From a virus, in the IMG/VR virus record IMGVR_UViG_3300034142_000025, positions 1-32,013 of that record: a stretch of DNA of 32,013 nt, one strand, 5' to 3'. The translations under genes and the position numbers were made by a program. This document shows, one piece after another, positions 12,627 through 20,200 of the stretch (the stretch's first letter is position 1; the number at the start of each line of letters is the position of its first letter). The notes beneath the pieces were generated by a model. The model did not search any database, was not told where the DNA came from, and was given only the letters and a program-made list of their open reading frames with translations.

Positions 12627-12974
12627 GTGCCGATCAACGCCGGCGAGCTCGACAAGCGGATCACGATCCTGCGCGCCGCCGACGTTGACGATGGCTTCAG
12701 CAGCCAGAAGGGCGAGCCGCTGCCGTGGCTCAAGCGCTGGGCTCGCAAGCGCGACGTCAGCGACCGCGAGCGGATGCAGGCGGGGGAGTTCGGAGCCGAG
12801 GTCACGTCGCGCTTTCTGGTGCGCAAGGACGCGCAGACGCAGACGATCACGACCACCGACCTGGTCGAGCATAAGGGCCGCACATACGAGATTGTGGGCC
12901 TCAAGGAGGTCGATGACGACGGGGTGGAGATCACCGCATCGGCGCGGATCGACGTTGCCCGGGAGGGCGAGTGA
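12627..12974 (+). CDS. Head closure / head-tail adaptor protein
   Basis: 115 residues from a GTG start (MPINAGELDKRITILRAAD) 4 bases after the preceding stop. The pattern GELDKRITIL, WLKRWARKRDVSDRERMQAGEF, and HKGRTYEIVGLKEVDDDG is that of SPP1 gp16 / HK97-type head closure proteins. Known role: plugs the connector after packaging and provides the tail docking surface. Length fits. Confidence 0.82.
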   Translation: MPINAGELDKRITILRAADVDDGFSSQKGEPLPWLKRWARKRDVSDRERMQAGEFGAEVTSRFLVRKDAQTQTITTTDLVEHKGRTYEIVGLKEVDDDGVEITASARIDVAREGE

Positions 12975-12975
12975 T

Positions 12976-13371
12976 ATGGCGATGCGATCACAGCTTTTCG
13001 GGGCGGCCGAGCTGGACCGGATGTTCGGCCGGATCAAGACGGTGGCGGACCGCGAAGTGGCAGAGCGGGCGCTCACGGCCGGCGGCCAGCCGATCGCGGA
13101 GGCGGCCAGGGAGCGCGTCCACCGGGACAAGGGGTATCTGGCCGATTCGATCAAAGTCGGCCCCGACGCGGTCGGCGCCGGGGGAGGTGGCGGACCGCGC
13201 GTCTTCGTCGGACCGGGGCAGGATCCTGCCGGCATCCAGGAAGAGTTCGGCAATAGCGACCAGGACGCGCACCCGTTCCTGACACCCGCCTTCGAAGCCA
13301 AGCGCGGCGCGGCGATCGACGCCATCGCCGGCGTGCTCAGGGACGATCTGGGCAACAAGACCAAAGGCTGA
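12976..13371 (+). CDS. HK97 gp10-like tail/neck protein
   Basis: 131 residues, ATG one base after the preceding stop. The sequence has the family pattern: a helix with LDRMFGRIKTVADREVAERALTAGG, then IAEAARERVHRDKGYLADSIKV, and the conserved EFGNSDQDAHPFLTPAFEA near the C-terminus. Known members (HK97 gp10, putative tail-component family) act at the head-tail joining region. Position between head closure and tail completion genes fits. Confidence 0.82.
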   Translation: MAMRSQLFGAAELDRMFGRIKTVADREVAERALTAGGQPIAEAARERVHRDKGYLADSIKVGPDAVGAGGGGGPRVFVGPGQDPAGIQEEFGNSDQDAHPFLTPAFEAKRGAAIDAIAGVLRDDLGNKTKG

Positions 13372-13389
13372 GCCGGCGGGGAGGAAGCG

Positions 13390-13782
13390 ATGGAAGAAGC
13401 GCTCCGCACCCGCCTCAAGGCCGCGCCGGGGATTCGGGCGGTCGTAGATGGCCGCGTGGATTGGGGCCGGCGCACGGGGGCGACGCTGCCGGCGCTGACG
13501 ATGCGAAAGATGGCGGCCGGGCGCGACTATACGTTCGACGGCGCCTGCGCGCTCGAGGTTCCGCGGGTGCGGTTCAGTTGTTGGGCCAGCCGCCCCGGCG
13601 AGGCGCGGCGGCTGGCGCGGGCGCTGACCGAGGTGATGGAGCAGCCGGACGAGGTCGACGGGGTCCGGTTCGACCCCGCCTTCGTCGCCAGCGACGTCGA
13701 CATGCCGAGCGAGGCCGGCGCCGCCGGCACCGTCGCCGACCGGGTCGAAATCGACTTTTATGTTCCGTGCAAACCTGTCTGA
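13390..13782 (+). CDS. Tail completion protein (DUF3168-like)
   Basis: 130 residues, starting MEEALRTRLKAAPGIRAVVDGRVDWGRR, which is the typical opening of DUF3168/gp17-type tail completion or tail terminator proteins (short helix, then a loop with VxWGxRP-like residues). RVRFSCWASRPGEARRLARALTEVM and the C-terminal RVEIDFYVPC continue the family pattern. Known role: caps the head-proximal end of the tail tube. It lies just before the tail tube gene. Confidence 0.82.
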   Translation: MEEALRTRLKAAPGIRAVVDGRVDWGRRTGATLPALTMRKMAAGRDYTFDGACALEVPRVRFSCWASRPGEARRLARALTEVMEQPDEVDGVRFDPAFVASDVDMPSEAGAAGTVADRVEIDFYVPCKPV

Positions 13783-13797
13783 CGAAAGGAATTAGTT

Positions 13798-14229
13798 ATG
13801 AACGATGGCGTGATCGGTCTGGGCGCGGGCCTCTATCTCACCAATGGCAGCGCGGTGCTGATCAAGGTGGAGGGCTTGCAGAGCGTCGGGCGGCCCAACC
13901 TCACCGTGTCAAAGGAGGATACCACGGACTTCGACAGTGTCGATGGTATCCAGGAGTTCATCGGCGGCCTCGCCGACCCCGGCGAGTTCAAGTTCAGCGG
14001 CAAATATGAGGCGGGATCACCGACCGACGACCTGCTGAACGAACATTTGATCAGCCGCGAGGTGCGGCCGTTTCGAATCGTGCTCCCGAACAGCAGCGGC
14101 AGCGAGGACGTGACCGGCAACATCCTGCTGCTCACTTATAGTCCGAACGACCTCGAGCCGGGCAAGGTGCAGACCTTCTCGGCGACGGCGGCGGTGTCCG
14201 GCCCCACCGCGCAGGCGCAGTCGGCCTAA
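13798..14229 (+). CDS. Major tail tube protein
   Basis: 143 residues, AAAGGA ribosome-binding site. It contains the tube-protein pattern VEGLQSVGRPNLTVSKEDTTDFDS, then GIQEFIGGLADPGEFKFSGKYE, and the C-terminal strand KVQTFSATAAVSGP. Known role: polymerises into the tube of non-contractile tails. Tail completion upstream and tail chaperones downstream support the call. Confidence 0.87.
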   Translation: MNDGVIGLGAGLYLTNGSAVLIKVEGLQSVGRPNLTVSKEDTTDFDSVDGIQEFIGGLADPGEFKFSGKYEAGSPTDDLLNEHLISREVRPFRIVLPNSSGSEDVTGNILLLTYSPNDLEPGKVQTFSATAAVSGPTAQAQSA

Positions 14230-14266
14230 ACCCTCTCCCCTCCCTCTCTCCAAGGAACACGCCGAT

Positions 14267-14632
14267 ATGGGCAACCCTCTGCGCGGCGAGGCCGCGTTCA
14301 CGGCCGGCGCCACCCCCTACACGCTCGTGTTCGACGTCAACGTCTTTTGCGAGCTGGAGGCGGACACCGGCCTCGCCCTCAACGAGCTCGTCGCAACGAT
14401 CCAGGGCAGCCCGAGCTTCACGCTGCTGCGGGCGGTGTTCTGCGCCGGGCTGCAGGCGAAGCATCCGGCAACGACCAAGGCGCAGGCGGGGACGATCATG
14501 TCCGACGCCGGCATCGAAGAGATGACCGGAGCGCTGCGCCGGGCGCTCGCCATGGCGATGCCGAAGGAGGTCAAAGGCGATGCCGCGCGCCCTCCGAGGT
14601 CGCCGAGGAAGAAACAGGCTGGGACTGGCTGA
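14267..14632 (+). CDS. Tail assembly chaperone 1 (GTA-family-like)
   Basis: 121 residues, AAGGAA ribosome-binding site. It begins MGNPLRGEAAFTAGATPYTLVFDVNVFCELE and contains LNELVATIQGSPSFTLLRAVFCAG and then IEEMTGALRRALAMAMP, the usual pattern of the gene-transfer-agent/phage tail chaperone family (lambda gpG equivalent). Known role: coats the tape measure during tail assembly. The last ~15 residues are Lys/Arg/Pro-rich and overlap the second chaperone frame, which lacks a start of its own, so a -1 ribosomal frameshift product is expected. Confidence 0.75.
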   Translation: MGNPLRGEAAFTAGATPYTLVFDVNVFCELEADTGLALNELVATIQGSPSFTLLRAVFCAGLQAKHPATTKAQAGTIMSDAGIEEMTGALRRALAMAMPKEVKGDAARPPRSPRKKQAGTG

Positions 14633-14928
14633 CGCTCCACGAGCGCTGGTGCCAGGCGGGCTACGACCCTGATGCCTATTGGAGGCAGACGCCGCGGACG
14701 CTGCTGTCGGCGCTGAACGGCTATGGTCAGAGGGTGCGGCTGCACCAGCGTCAACTCGGCTGGGCCGCGCTGACGCTGGCGGTGCTCTACCGGAGCCCCA
14801 AGGACCGGCCGCTGCCGACCGTTGACGAGCTACTCGGGGATAAGGCGCCGGTGCCGGCCGCCCAATCCGAAGATGAGATGTTCGCCAACCTTCGGGTGTG
14901 GGGCATGGTGTTGCGGCGTCAAAGGTAG
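14581..14928 (+). CDS. Tail assembly chaperone 2, probably made by -1 frameshift from chaperone 1
   Basis: About 116 codons in the -1 frame relative to the preceding gene. The conserved-looking part starts near GWDWLTLHERWCQAGYD and includes AYWRQTPRTLLSALNGYG, resembling the short tail assembly chaperone pattern (FWxxTPxEL). No ATG, GTG or TTG lies in this frame just ahead of the conserved part, so it is likely translated only as a fusion, as in lambda gpGT. No canonical XXXYYYZ slippery heptamer is visible; CGC-CCT-CCG at about 14591-14599 would allow a one-codon P-site slip. The exact slip site is unknown. Confidence 0.65.
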   Translation, partial: CRAPSEVAEEETGWDWLTLHERWCQAGYDPDAYWRQTPRTLLSALNGYGQRVRLHQRQLGWAALTLAVLYRSPKDRPLPTVDELLGDKAPVPAAQSEDEMFANLRVWGMVLRRQR

Positions 14929-15131
14929 CCGAAAGTATAGAGAAACACGAACCCGACGATGCAGGCGAAACCGGTCACTCCGATAGCGGCCGCGCTGTTC
15001 CGTTGCTGGAGTTCAATTCGCTGCTTCTCTTCGGCCGGGAGTTCGTCGAACCACGTGAAGCGGTAGTGGCAATAGCGACAGACCGCAGCGTGGCCGCGAA
15101 CGACTTCGGCACATTCGGGACACGTCTTCAT
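14919..15131 (-). CDS. Zinc-ribbon membrane protein on the opposite strand (moron)
   Basis: 70 residues. An N-terminal zinc ribbon with C4xxC7 and C18xxC21 (TCPECAEVVRGHAAVCRYC) is followed by a basic/acidic linker and one membrane helix at about residues 46-69 (AAIGVTGFACIVGFVFLYTF). The ATG is preceded on its own strand by a GGAGGG ribosome-binding site. It is the only minus-strand gene in the prophage, and its 3' end overlaps the stop of chaperone 2. Unlike the shadow frames it has coherent motifs, so it is likely real. Inference: a separately expressed lysogeny gene; function unknown. Confidence 0.7.
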   Translation of the reverse strand: MKTCPECAEVVRGHAAVCRYCHYRFTWFDELPAEEKQRIELQQRNSAAAIGVTGFACIVGFVFLYTFGYL

Positions 15132-15232
15132 TAGGTCTTACCCTCCGCCTCGCGCTTGCGCGCGTTTCCGGAACACCCGAATCATGGCAATGAACGACCG
15201 GCCTGAAAGGTCGGCGCAAGCAATAATACCTG

Positions 15233-15255
15233 AAGGCCGCTTTGAGCGGCCTTTT
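15233..15255 (+). terminator. Intrinsic terminator hairpin just before the tape measure gene
   Basis: Stem AAGGCCGC / GCGGCCTT (8 bp) with loop TTTGA, followed by TTTTT overlapping the stem end. The tape measure ribosome-binding site GGAGG begins 5 bases after the T-tract. Because the stem is A/T-bordered on both sides it could act in both directions. Confidence 0.75.
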
Positions 15256-15269
15256 TCGTGGAGGCGCGC

Positions 15270-18200
15270 ATGAACGCTGTGATCGGCGCGCTGCGGGTGG
15301 ATCTTGGTTTCGACGGGCGCGAATTCGTGCGGGGGGTCGCGGACGCGCAATCGACATTCGCGCGGTTCGCGAGCGAGCTTGGAGACCAGCTCGCGAACGT
15401 CGAAGCGACGATCAAGAAAGTGGCGGCCGCCCTGACGATCGGCATAACGGCCCCGTTCGCGGCGCTAAGTGTGGCGAGCGGGCGCGGGGCCGGCGCGTTC
15501 GAGGCGGCGATGGGAGACGTGCAGGCGGCGCTGCGCGGGCTCTCGCCGACGCAGCTCAACGACCTGGCCGATGCCGCGCTGAAGCTCGGGCCGGCGGTGG
15601 GCCGGAGCGCGGTGGAAGCGGCGGAGGGGATCGAGACGCTGGCGCTGACCGGGCTCGACGCCGAGCAGATATTGAACGGCGCCGCCGAAGCGACGCTGCG
15701 CCTTGCCGCCGCGAACGACGCGGAGCTGGCACCGGCCGCCGAGGCGGTGACCGACGTGATGGCGCAGTTCGGGCTGTCGGTGGCGGCGCTGCCGCGGGTG
15801 GTCGACCAGATCACCGGGGCGCTCGACAACAGCAAGTTCGCCTTCGAAGATTTCGGACTGGCGATCGCGCAGGCGGGCGGCGTGGCCGGAAACGCCGGGG
15901 TCAGCTTCGACGACTTTAATACCGCGATCGCCGGGACCAGCGAGCTGTTCGCGTCGGGGTCCGACGCCGGCACGAGCATGAAAAGCTTCATTACGAGCCT
16001 CAATCCCAAATCGGAAGAGGCGGCGCGGGTGATGAAGCAGCTCGGCATCGAGTTTTTCGACGCGACCGGCCGGATGAAGGACCTCGCCGATATCGCGCAG
16101 ATCCTGAAGGACAAGCTGGGCGGGCTTTCGGAGCGGTCGCGGACGGAAGCGCTGACAAAAATGTTCGGCACCGACGCGATGAGGACCGCGATCGGCCTGA
16201 TGAAGGTCGGCAAGCAGGGGTTCGAGGAGCTTCAGGCGACGATCGGCAGCACGGACGCCGGCGACAAGCTGGCAATCCAGTTGACCGGGCTCGAGGCGGC
16301 GTCGGACCGCGCCTCGGCCGGGTTCGAACGGCTGAAGATCGCGCTCGGCACGGCGGGCCTGCTGGCGGCGTTCACGGCCCTGCAGGAGGGGCTAGCGAGC
16401 GTGGCAACCTGGCTAGCGAACCTCCCGCCGGTGTTCCACAGCCTCTACCTCGTCTGCGGCGCGCTTGCGGCCGCGATCGGGCCGCTGATCCTGGTCGTGA
16501 TGACGCTCGGGCGGCTGGCGCTGCCCCTGCTGCTGACACGGACGGGACTGCTGGGGAAAGCGCTGATCTTCCTGGTCAACCCGATCGGAGCGATTGCCGC
16601 GCTGCTGGTGCGGCTGGCGGTGGTGTCGACGGGCGCGGCGAGCGCGATGACGATGCTTGCGACCCGGGTCGCGGGCGTGTTGGGGCCGCTTGGACTGGCG
16701 GTTACCGCGCTAGCGTTGCTGGCCACCGGGTCGGACGATGCATCGGCCGCCTTTGGCCGGCTGGAGGCGGGCGCCGACCTGGCCAAATCGAAGCTGGAAG
16801 AAGCGCGCAGCCGCGCGGAAGCGGCCGGGATCGCGGTCAACGCGATGAAGGTGGAGACGGCGGCGGCGCATCCGGTGATGATGGGCATTGCCAGCGCGCT
16901 CGGGTTCGCCGCGAACGAGGCGATGCGCTACGCCGAATCGGCGCGGACGGCGGCGATAGCCTCGGCGCGGCTGCGGCTGGCGCAGACGAAGGAGGATCTG
17001 TCGACGGCGGAGCGGGTCGACCGGAGCCGCAAGACCGGCAACTTCCTCGACCGCGAAGTGCCCGACCTGCTGTGGGGGCCGAGCGGCGAGCGGCTGGACG
17101 CGATGGTGGCGAACGGCCGCGCGCAAATCCGGGCTATCGAGGAAGAGATACGGCTGCTGGAGAAGACGCCCGAGGCGGCGTTCCGCAGCGGCGCGCCCGA
17201 GGGCGGCGAGAATGTGAGCTTCGACAAGCCCGACACGCCGAGGAAGCCGAAGAAGCCGCGGGCGGGCAAAAAGGACCGCGAAGACGACAAGGCCTACCGG
17301 CTGGAGCTGTTGAAGCTCCAGCAGATGCTCGACGTCGCGACCGCGCGCGGCGACATCGAAGAGGAGAACCGGCTGCAGGATCTGCTGGCTCTGAAGCAGC
17401 GCGAGAAGGAGTATGTCGATCTCGGGCTGAAGGCGGCGGACGCGAAGGTGGCGGCCGGGCGCGACCTGGCCGACCTGCAGGCCGCAGAGGCGGTCGCGAA
17501 CGCCAAGGCGGTCGAGCTGTCGGGGATGGAGAACGACCTGCAGGCTGCGCAGATACGCGGCGACCTCGAATTCATCCGGCAGCGCGAGAACGAGCTTTTT
17601 CTGAGGCGCGAGATTCAGGAGCTTCGGGAAAAGGAAGTGCCGCTGGCCGAGGCGGAGATCGAAGCCGCCTCGCGGCTGGCGAACATCGAAGCGGCGCGGC
17701 TCGATATCGCGAAGCGGCTCGCATCGGAGCGCGAGCTCGGCCGCCAGGTCGAACTGGCGAAGCTGCGCGGCGACAGCGAAGCGGCGATCCGGCGGCTCGA
17801 ATACGGTCCAAAGCTCGCCCAGCGCACCCGCGAGATTTACGACGCGGGCGACGGCGACATCAGCGAAGACGATGCAGCCGAGCAGGCGCGGCTGGAGCTA
17901 GCCGAGGAAGACCAAGCCCGGATGACCGGGCAGTTTCGCGAGATGTTCCGGGGCGGCTTCCAGGCGGCGATGGAAGGGGATTTCAAGGGCTGGTTTCGCA
18001 ACTGGCTAACCGACCGCTTCGCAAAGTCGTTCGAGGACGCGCTGAACAAGCTCGCCGATGTGTTTTCGAAGGCGCTCGCGAATGCGCTGGATCAGGGCGG
18101 GCAGCCGGGGGGCGGCAACTGGCTGCAGTCGCTCGGCAACGCTTTCGCCTCCGCCTTCGGCCTCGGCGACGCGGGTGCGGGAGCTTCCGGGGCGGTGCCC

Positions 18201-18536
18201 AGCTTTGGCGAGATCAGCATCCCCGGCTTCGCAGGCGGCGGGCGCCCGCCGCTCGGCAGGGTCAGCATCATCGGGGAGGAAGGGCCGGAGCTTTGGGTGC
18301 CGGACGGGCCGGGCACGATCATCCCCAACCATGAGGTGGGCGACTGGCTTAGCGCGGGCGGCAGTGGCGGCGGCGAGCAGCCGCTTCATCTCGCGATCTA
18401 CGTGGACGCTCGCGACGCGGTGCTGACGCAACAGGTGAAACAGTGGGTCGCGGACGGTGTAAAGCAGGCGACAGCGGACGGTGCCCTGCGCGGTGCGGTG
18501 CTTGCGCACCAGCAGCGCGCGCGCCGGCAGGCATGA
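15270..18536 (+). CDS. Tail tape measure protein, TP901 family
   Basis: 1088 residues, ATG with GGAGG ribosome-binding site; a GTG four codons upstream is a less likely start. The N-terminal third carries the TP901 core: AFEAAMGDVQAALRGLSP, the EGIETLALTGLDAEQILNG repeat region, then FGLAIAQAGGVAGNAGVSFDD and MKSFITSLNPKSEEAARVMKQ. Hydrophobic segments near residues 370-500 (LYLVCGALAAAIGPLILVVM and following) may insert into the host membrane. Long Glu/Ala/Arg coiled coil fills residues ~540-900. The C-terminus has EEGPELWVPDGPGTIIPNHE, a common tape-measure ending. Known role: sets tail length and helps DNA ejection. Confidence 0.93.
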   Translation: MNAVIGALRVDLGFDGREFVRGVADAQSTFARFASELGDQLANVEATIKKVAAALTIGITAPFAALSVASGRGAGAFEAAMGDVQAALRGLSPTQLNDLADAALKLGPAVGRSAVEAAEGIETLALTGLDAEQILNGAAEATLRLAAANDAELAPAAEAVTDVMAQFGLSVAALPRVVDQITGALDNSKFAFEDFGLAIAQAGGVAGNAGVSFDDFNTAIAGTSELFASGSDAGTSMKSFITSLNPKSEEAARVMKQLGIEFFDATGRMKDLADIAQILKDKLGGLSERSRTEALTKMFGTDAMRTAIGLMKVGKQGFEELQATIGSTDAGDKLAIQLTGLEAASDRASAGFERLKIALGTAGLLAAFTALQEGLASVATWLANLPPVFHSLYLVCGALAAAIGPLILVVMTLGRLALPLLLTRTGLLGKALIFLVNPIGAIAALLVRLAVVSTGAASAMTMLATRVAGVLGPLGLAVTALALLATGSDDASAAFGRLEAGADLAKSKLEEARSRAEAAGIAVNAMKVETAAAHPVMMGIASALGFAANEAMRYAESARTAAIASARLRLAQTKEDLSTAERVDRSRKTGNFLDREVPDLLWGPSGERLDAMVANGRAQIRAIEEEIRLLEKTPEAAFRSGAPEGGENVSFDKPDTPRKPKKPRAGKKDREDDKAYRLELLKLQQMLDVATARGDIEEENRLQDLLALKQREKEYVDLGLKAADAKVAAGRDLADLQAAEAVANAKAVELSGMENDLQAAQIRGDLEFIRQRENELFLRREIQELREKEVPLAEAEIEAASRLANIEAARLDIAKRLASERELGRQVELAKLRGDSEAAIRRLEYGPKLAQRTREIYDAGDGDISEDDAAEQARLELAEEDQARMTGQFREMFRGGFQAAMEGDFKGWFRNWLTDRFAKSFEDALNKLADVFSKALANALDQGGQPGGGNWLQSLGNAFASAFGLGDAGAGASGAVPSFGEISIPGFAGGGRPPLGRVSIIGEEGPELWVPDGPGTIIPNHEVGDWLSAGGSGGGEQPLHLAIYVDARDAVLTQQVKQWVADGVKQATADGALRGAVLAHQQRARRQA

Positions 18537-18543
18537 TTCTGTC

Positions 18544-19191
18544 ATGACGATCAGCTTTCCGCGCGAACTGCCGAGCTTCGGCGGCCTCTCCGTCTCGTTC
18601 GAGTTGGCGCGCGTAGATTATTTGTCGCCGGAGCAAGGAGGGCGGCTGCTGGCGGTGACAGCGGGCTTTCCGCTGTGGCGGATGTCGCTCTCCTACACCA
18701 ACCTCAGCCGGGCGAGGGCCGACGCGCTGGAAGCGTGGCGGGACAGCCTGCGCGGCGTGCAGCGGACCTTCTACGCCTGGGACCATAGCCGGCCGGTGCC
18801 GAGGTTCCATGCGAACGGCATCCCGTTCAATGCCGCACCCAGCGGCTGGTCGCAGGCGATCGACGCGGACGGCACCGCCTATCTGACGCTCACGGGGCTG
18901 CTCGCCGGCCAGGTTGTGTCGTATCGGGACTATGTCGGCTTCGTCTGGGACACGACCAAGCGGTCGCTGGTGCGGGCGATCGAGCCGGCGCAAGCCGATG
19001 CGGCAGGATCCGCGACCTTCGCCGTCGAGCCGCCGGTGCCGCCGCTGACGCCGCCGACGGCGGCCGTGACCCTGCGGAAGGCCGAGTGCCTGATGCGGCT
19101 GGTGACGGGCGAGACGCAACTCGCGGAGCATGGCCTGATGTTCATGGGCTCGGGCGGTCGGATCGTCGGCATCCAGGACCTCAGGGCGTGA
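18544..19191 (+). CDS. Phage tail protein (distal tail-like)
   Basis: 215 residues beginning MTISFPRELPSFGG. The beta-rich N-terminus contains WRMSLSYTNLSRARADALEAW followed by GVQRTFYAWDHSRPVPR, resembling phage minor tail proteins that form the ring between tape measure and tip. The C-terminus is Pro-rich then RIVGIQDLRA. It lies directly after the tape measure and its last bases overlap the next gene (GTGA). Family not firmly recognised; a distal-tail/baseplate role is inferred from position. Confidence 0.65.
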   Translation: MTISFPRELPSFGGLSVSFELARVDYLSPEQGGRLLAVTAGFPLWRMSLSYTNLSRARADALEAWRDSLRGVQRTFYAWDHSRPVPRFHANGIPFNAAPSGWSQAIDADGTAYLTLTGLLAGQVVSYRDYVGFVWDTTKRSLVRAIEPAQADAAGSATFAVEPPVPPLTPPTAAVTLRKAECLMRLVTGETQLAEHGLMFMGSGGRIVGIQDLRA

Positions 19192-19814
19192 AGACGATCG
19201 CGCCGGCGGCGCTGGCCGCGCTGGCGAATGGGACGGCCCTGGTGGTGGGAGCGGTGGCGATCGTCACGGCGACGCCGCTCTACGCCTGGGGCGGGCACTG
19301 GACGCTGAGCATCGACGGCAACGATTATCTGCCGTTGGGCGACCGGAGCCTGTTCCAGTCGACCGGCGGCGCGCTTGGGGGATCGGAGCAGAATGACAGC
19401 ATCACGCTCTCAGGCGTCGAGCCCGCGGCGATCGACCTGCTGGACGACACCGGGCTGCAGTGGGCGCCCGCGATCCTGCGCCGGCTGATATTCGAAGGGG
19501 CGGGCACCCAGCTGCTCGACAGCCAGATCTACCGGCGCGGCCGAGTCGATGAAATACTGACCGAAGAAGCCATCGGAGGCATGGCTGCCATCCTCGCCAT
19601 GATCGAAGGCGCCGCAAGGGGGCTCGGGCGGCGCGGCGGGCGGATGCGGACCGATGCGGACCAGCGGCTGATCAAGGCGAATGACGACAGCTTCGAGGCG
19701 GTGGCGTTTGCGGGCGAGAAGACGCTGTATTGGGGCGGGCCGAGGCCGGAGCCGGCAAGAAACGCGATCGGCAGCGGCGGCACGGCAAGCCAGCTCATTA
19801 CGAGAATCTTCTGA
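19188..19814 (+). CDS. Phage tail tip protein
   Basis: 208 residues from a GTG at 19188 overlapping the preceding stop. After a hydrophobic N-terminal helix (PAALAALANGTALVVGAVAIV) comes YAWGGHWTLSIDGNDYLPLGD, then SITLSGVEPAAIDLLDD and a C-terminal half with DADQRLIKANDDSFEAVAF. The layout (beta domain followed by an R/D-rich loop) resembles tail hub proteins upstream of the peptidase and J-like genes in alphaproteobacterial phages (a DUF2163-type role), but the family is not certain. Coupled to the next gene by TGATG. Confidence 0.6.
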   Translation: MKTIAPAALAALANGTALVVGAVAIVTATPLYAWGGHWTLSIDGNDYLPLGDRSLFQSTGGALGGSEQNDSITLSGVEPAAIDLLDDTGLQWAPAILRRLIFEGAGTQLLDSQIYRRGRVDEILTEEAIGGMAAILAMIEGAARGLGRRGGRMRTDADQRLIKANDDSFEAVAFAGEKTLYWGGPRPEPARNAIGSGGTASQLITRIF

Positions 19815-20200
19815 TGCGGGATTATCGGGCGCTCGTCCAATTTCTCGCGGAGCGGGCCGAACAGCCGTTCGACTGGGAGTTAAACGATTGCGTCCGCTTC
19901 AGCTTCGGCGCGGTCGAAGCCCAGACGGGCGTGAGCCACCTCGAGGGGCTGCGCTGGAGGACCGAGAAGGGGGCGGCGCGGCTGCTCAAGCGTGGCGGCG
20001 GCATGGAGGCGATGGTGACCCAGCGCCTGAGGCCCATTCCACTCGCCATGGCCGGCCGGGGGGACATTGCCGGCGTCGTCCATGAGAAGACGGGCATGGG
20101 GCTGATGGTGGTCGAAGGCGCGACCCTGATCGGGCCCGGGCCGGTGGGTTCGGTCTGGCTGCCCCGCAACGCCATGATTGCCGCCTGGAGCGCCGACTGA
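19814..20200 (+). CDS. DUF6950-like tail protein, NlpC/P60-type cysteine motif
   Basis: 128 residues. FDWELNDCVRFSFGAVEAQTG carries the Cys26 environment (NDC) of DUF6950/NlpC-P60-like phage tail proteins, followed by LRWRTEKGAARLLKRGGG, the conserved second block. A possible histidine partner is in GDIAGVVHEK. Known role of relatives: peptidoglycan peptidase or tail-tip assembly factor, equivalent in position to lambda gpK. It overlaps its neighbours by single bases on both sides. Catalytic activity cannot be judged from motifs alone. Confidence 0.8.
   Translation: MRDYRALVQFLAERAEQPFDWELNDCVRFSFGAVEAQTGVSHLEGLRWRTEKGAARLLKRGGGMEAMVTQRLRPIPLAMAGRGDIAGVVHEKTGMGLMVVEGATLIGPGPVGSVWLPRNAMIAAWSAD

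Noticed and set aside
11472-13475. Minus-strand open frame of 667 codons across connector genes
   Set aside because: Antisense shadow; connector, closure and gp10-like genes on the plus strand explain the region.
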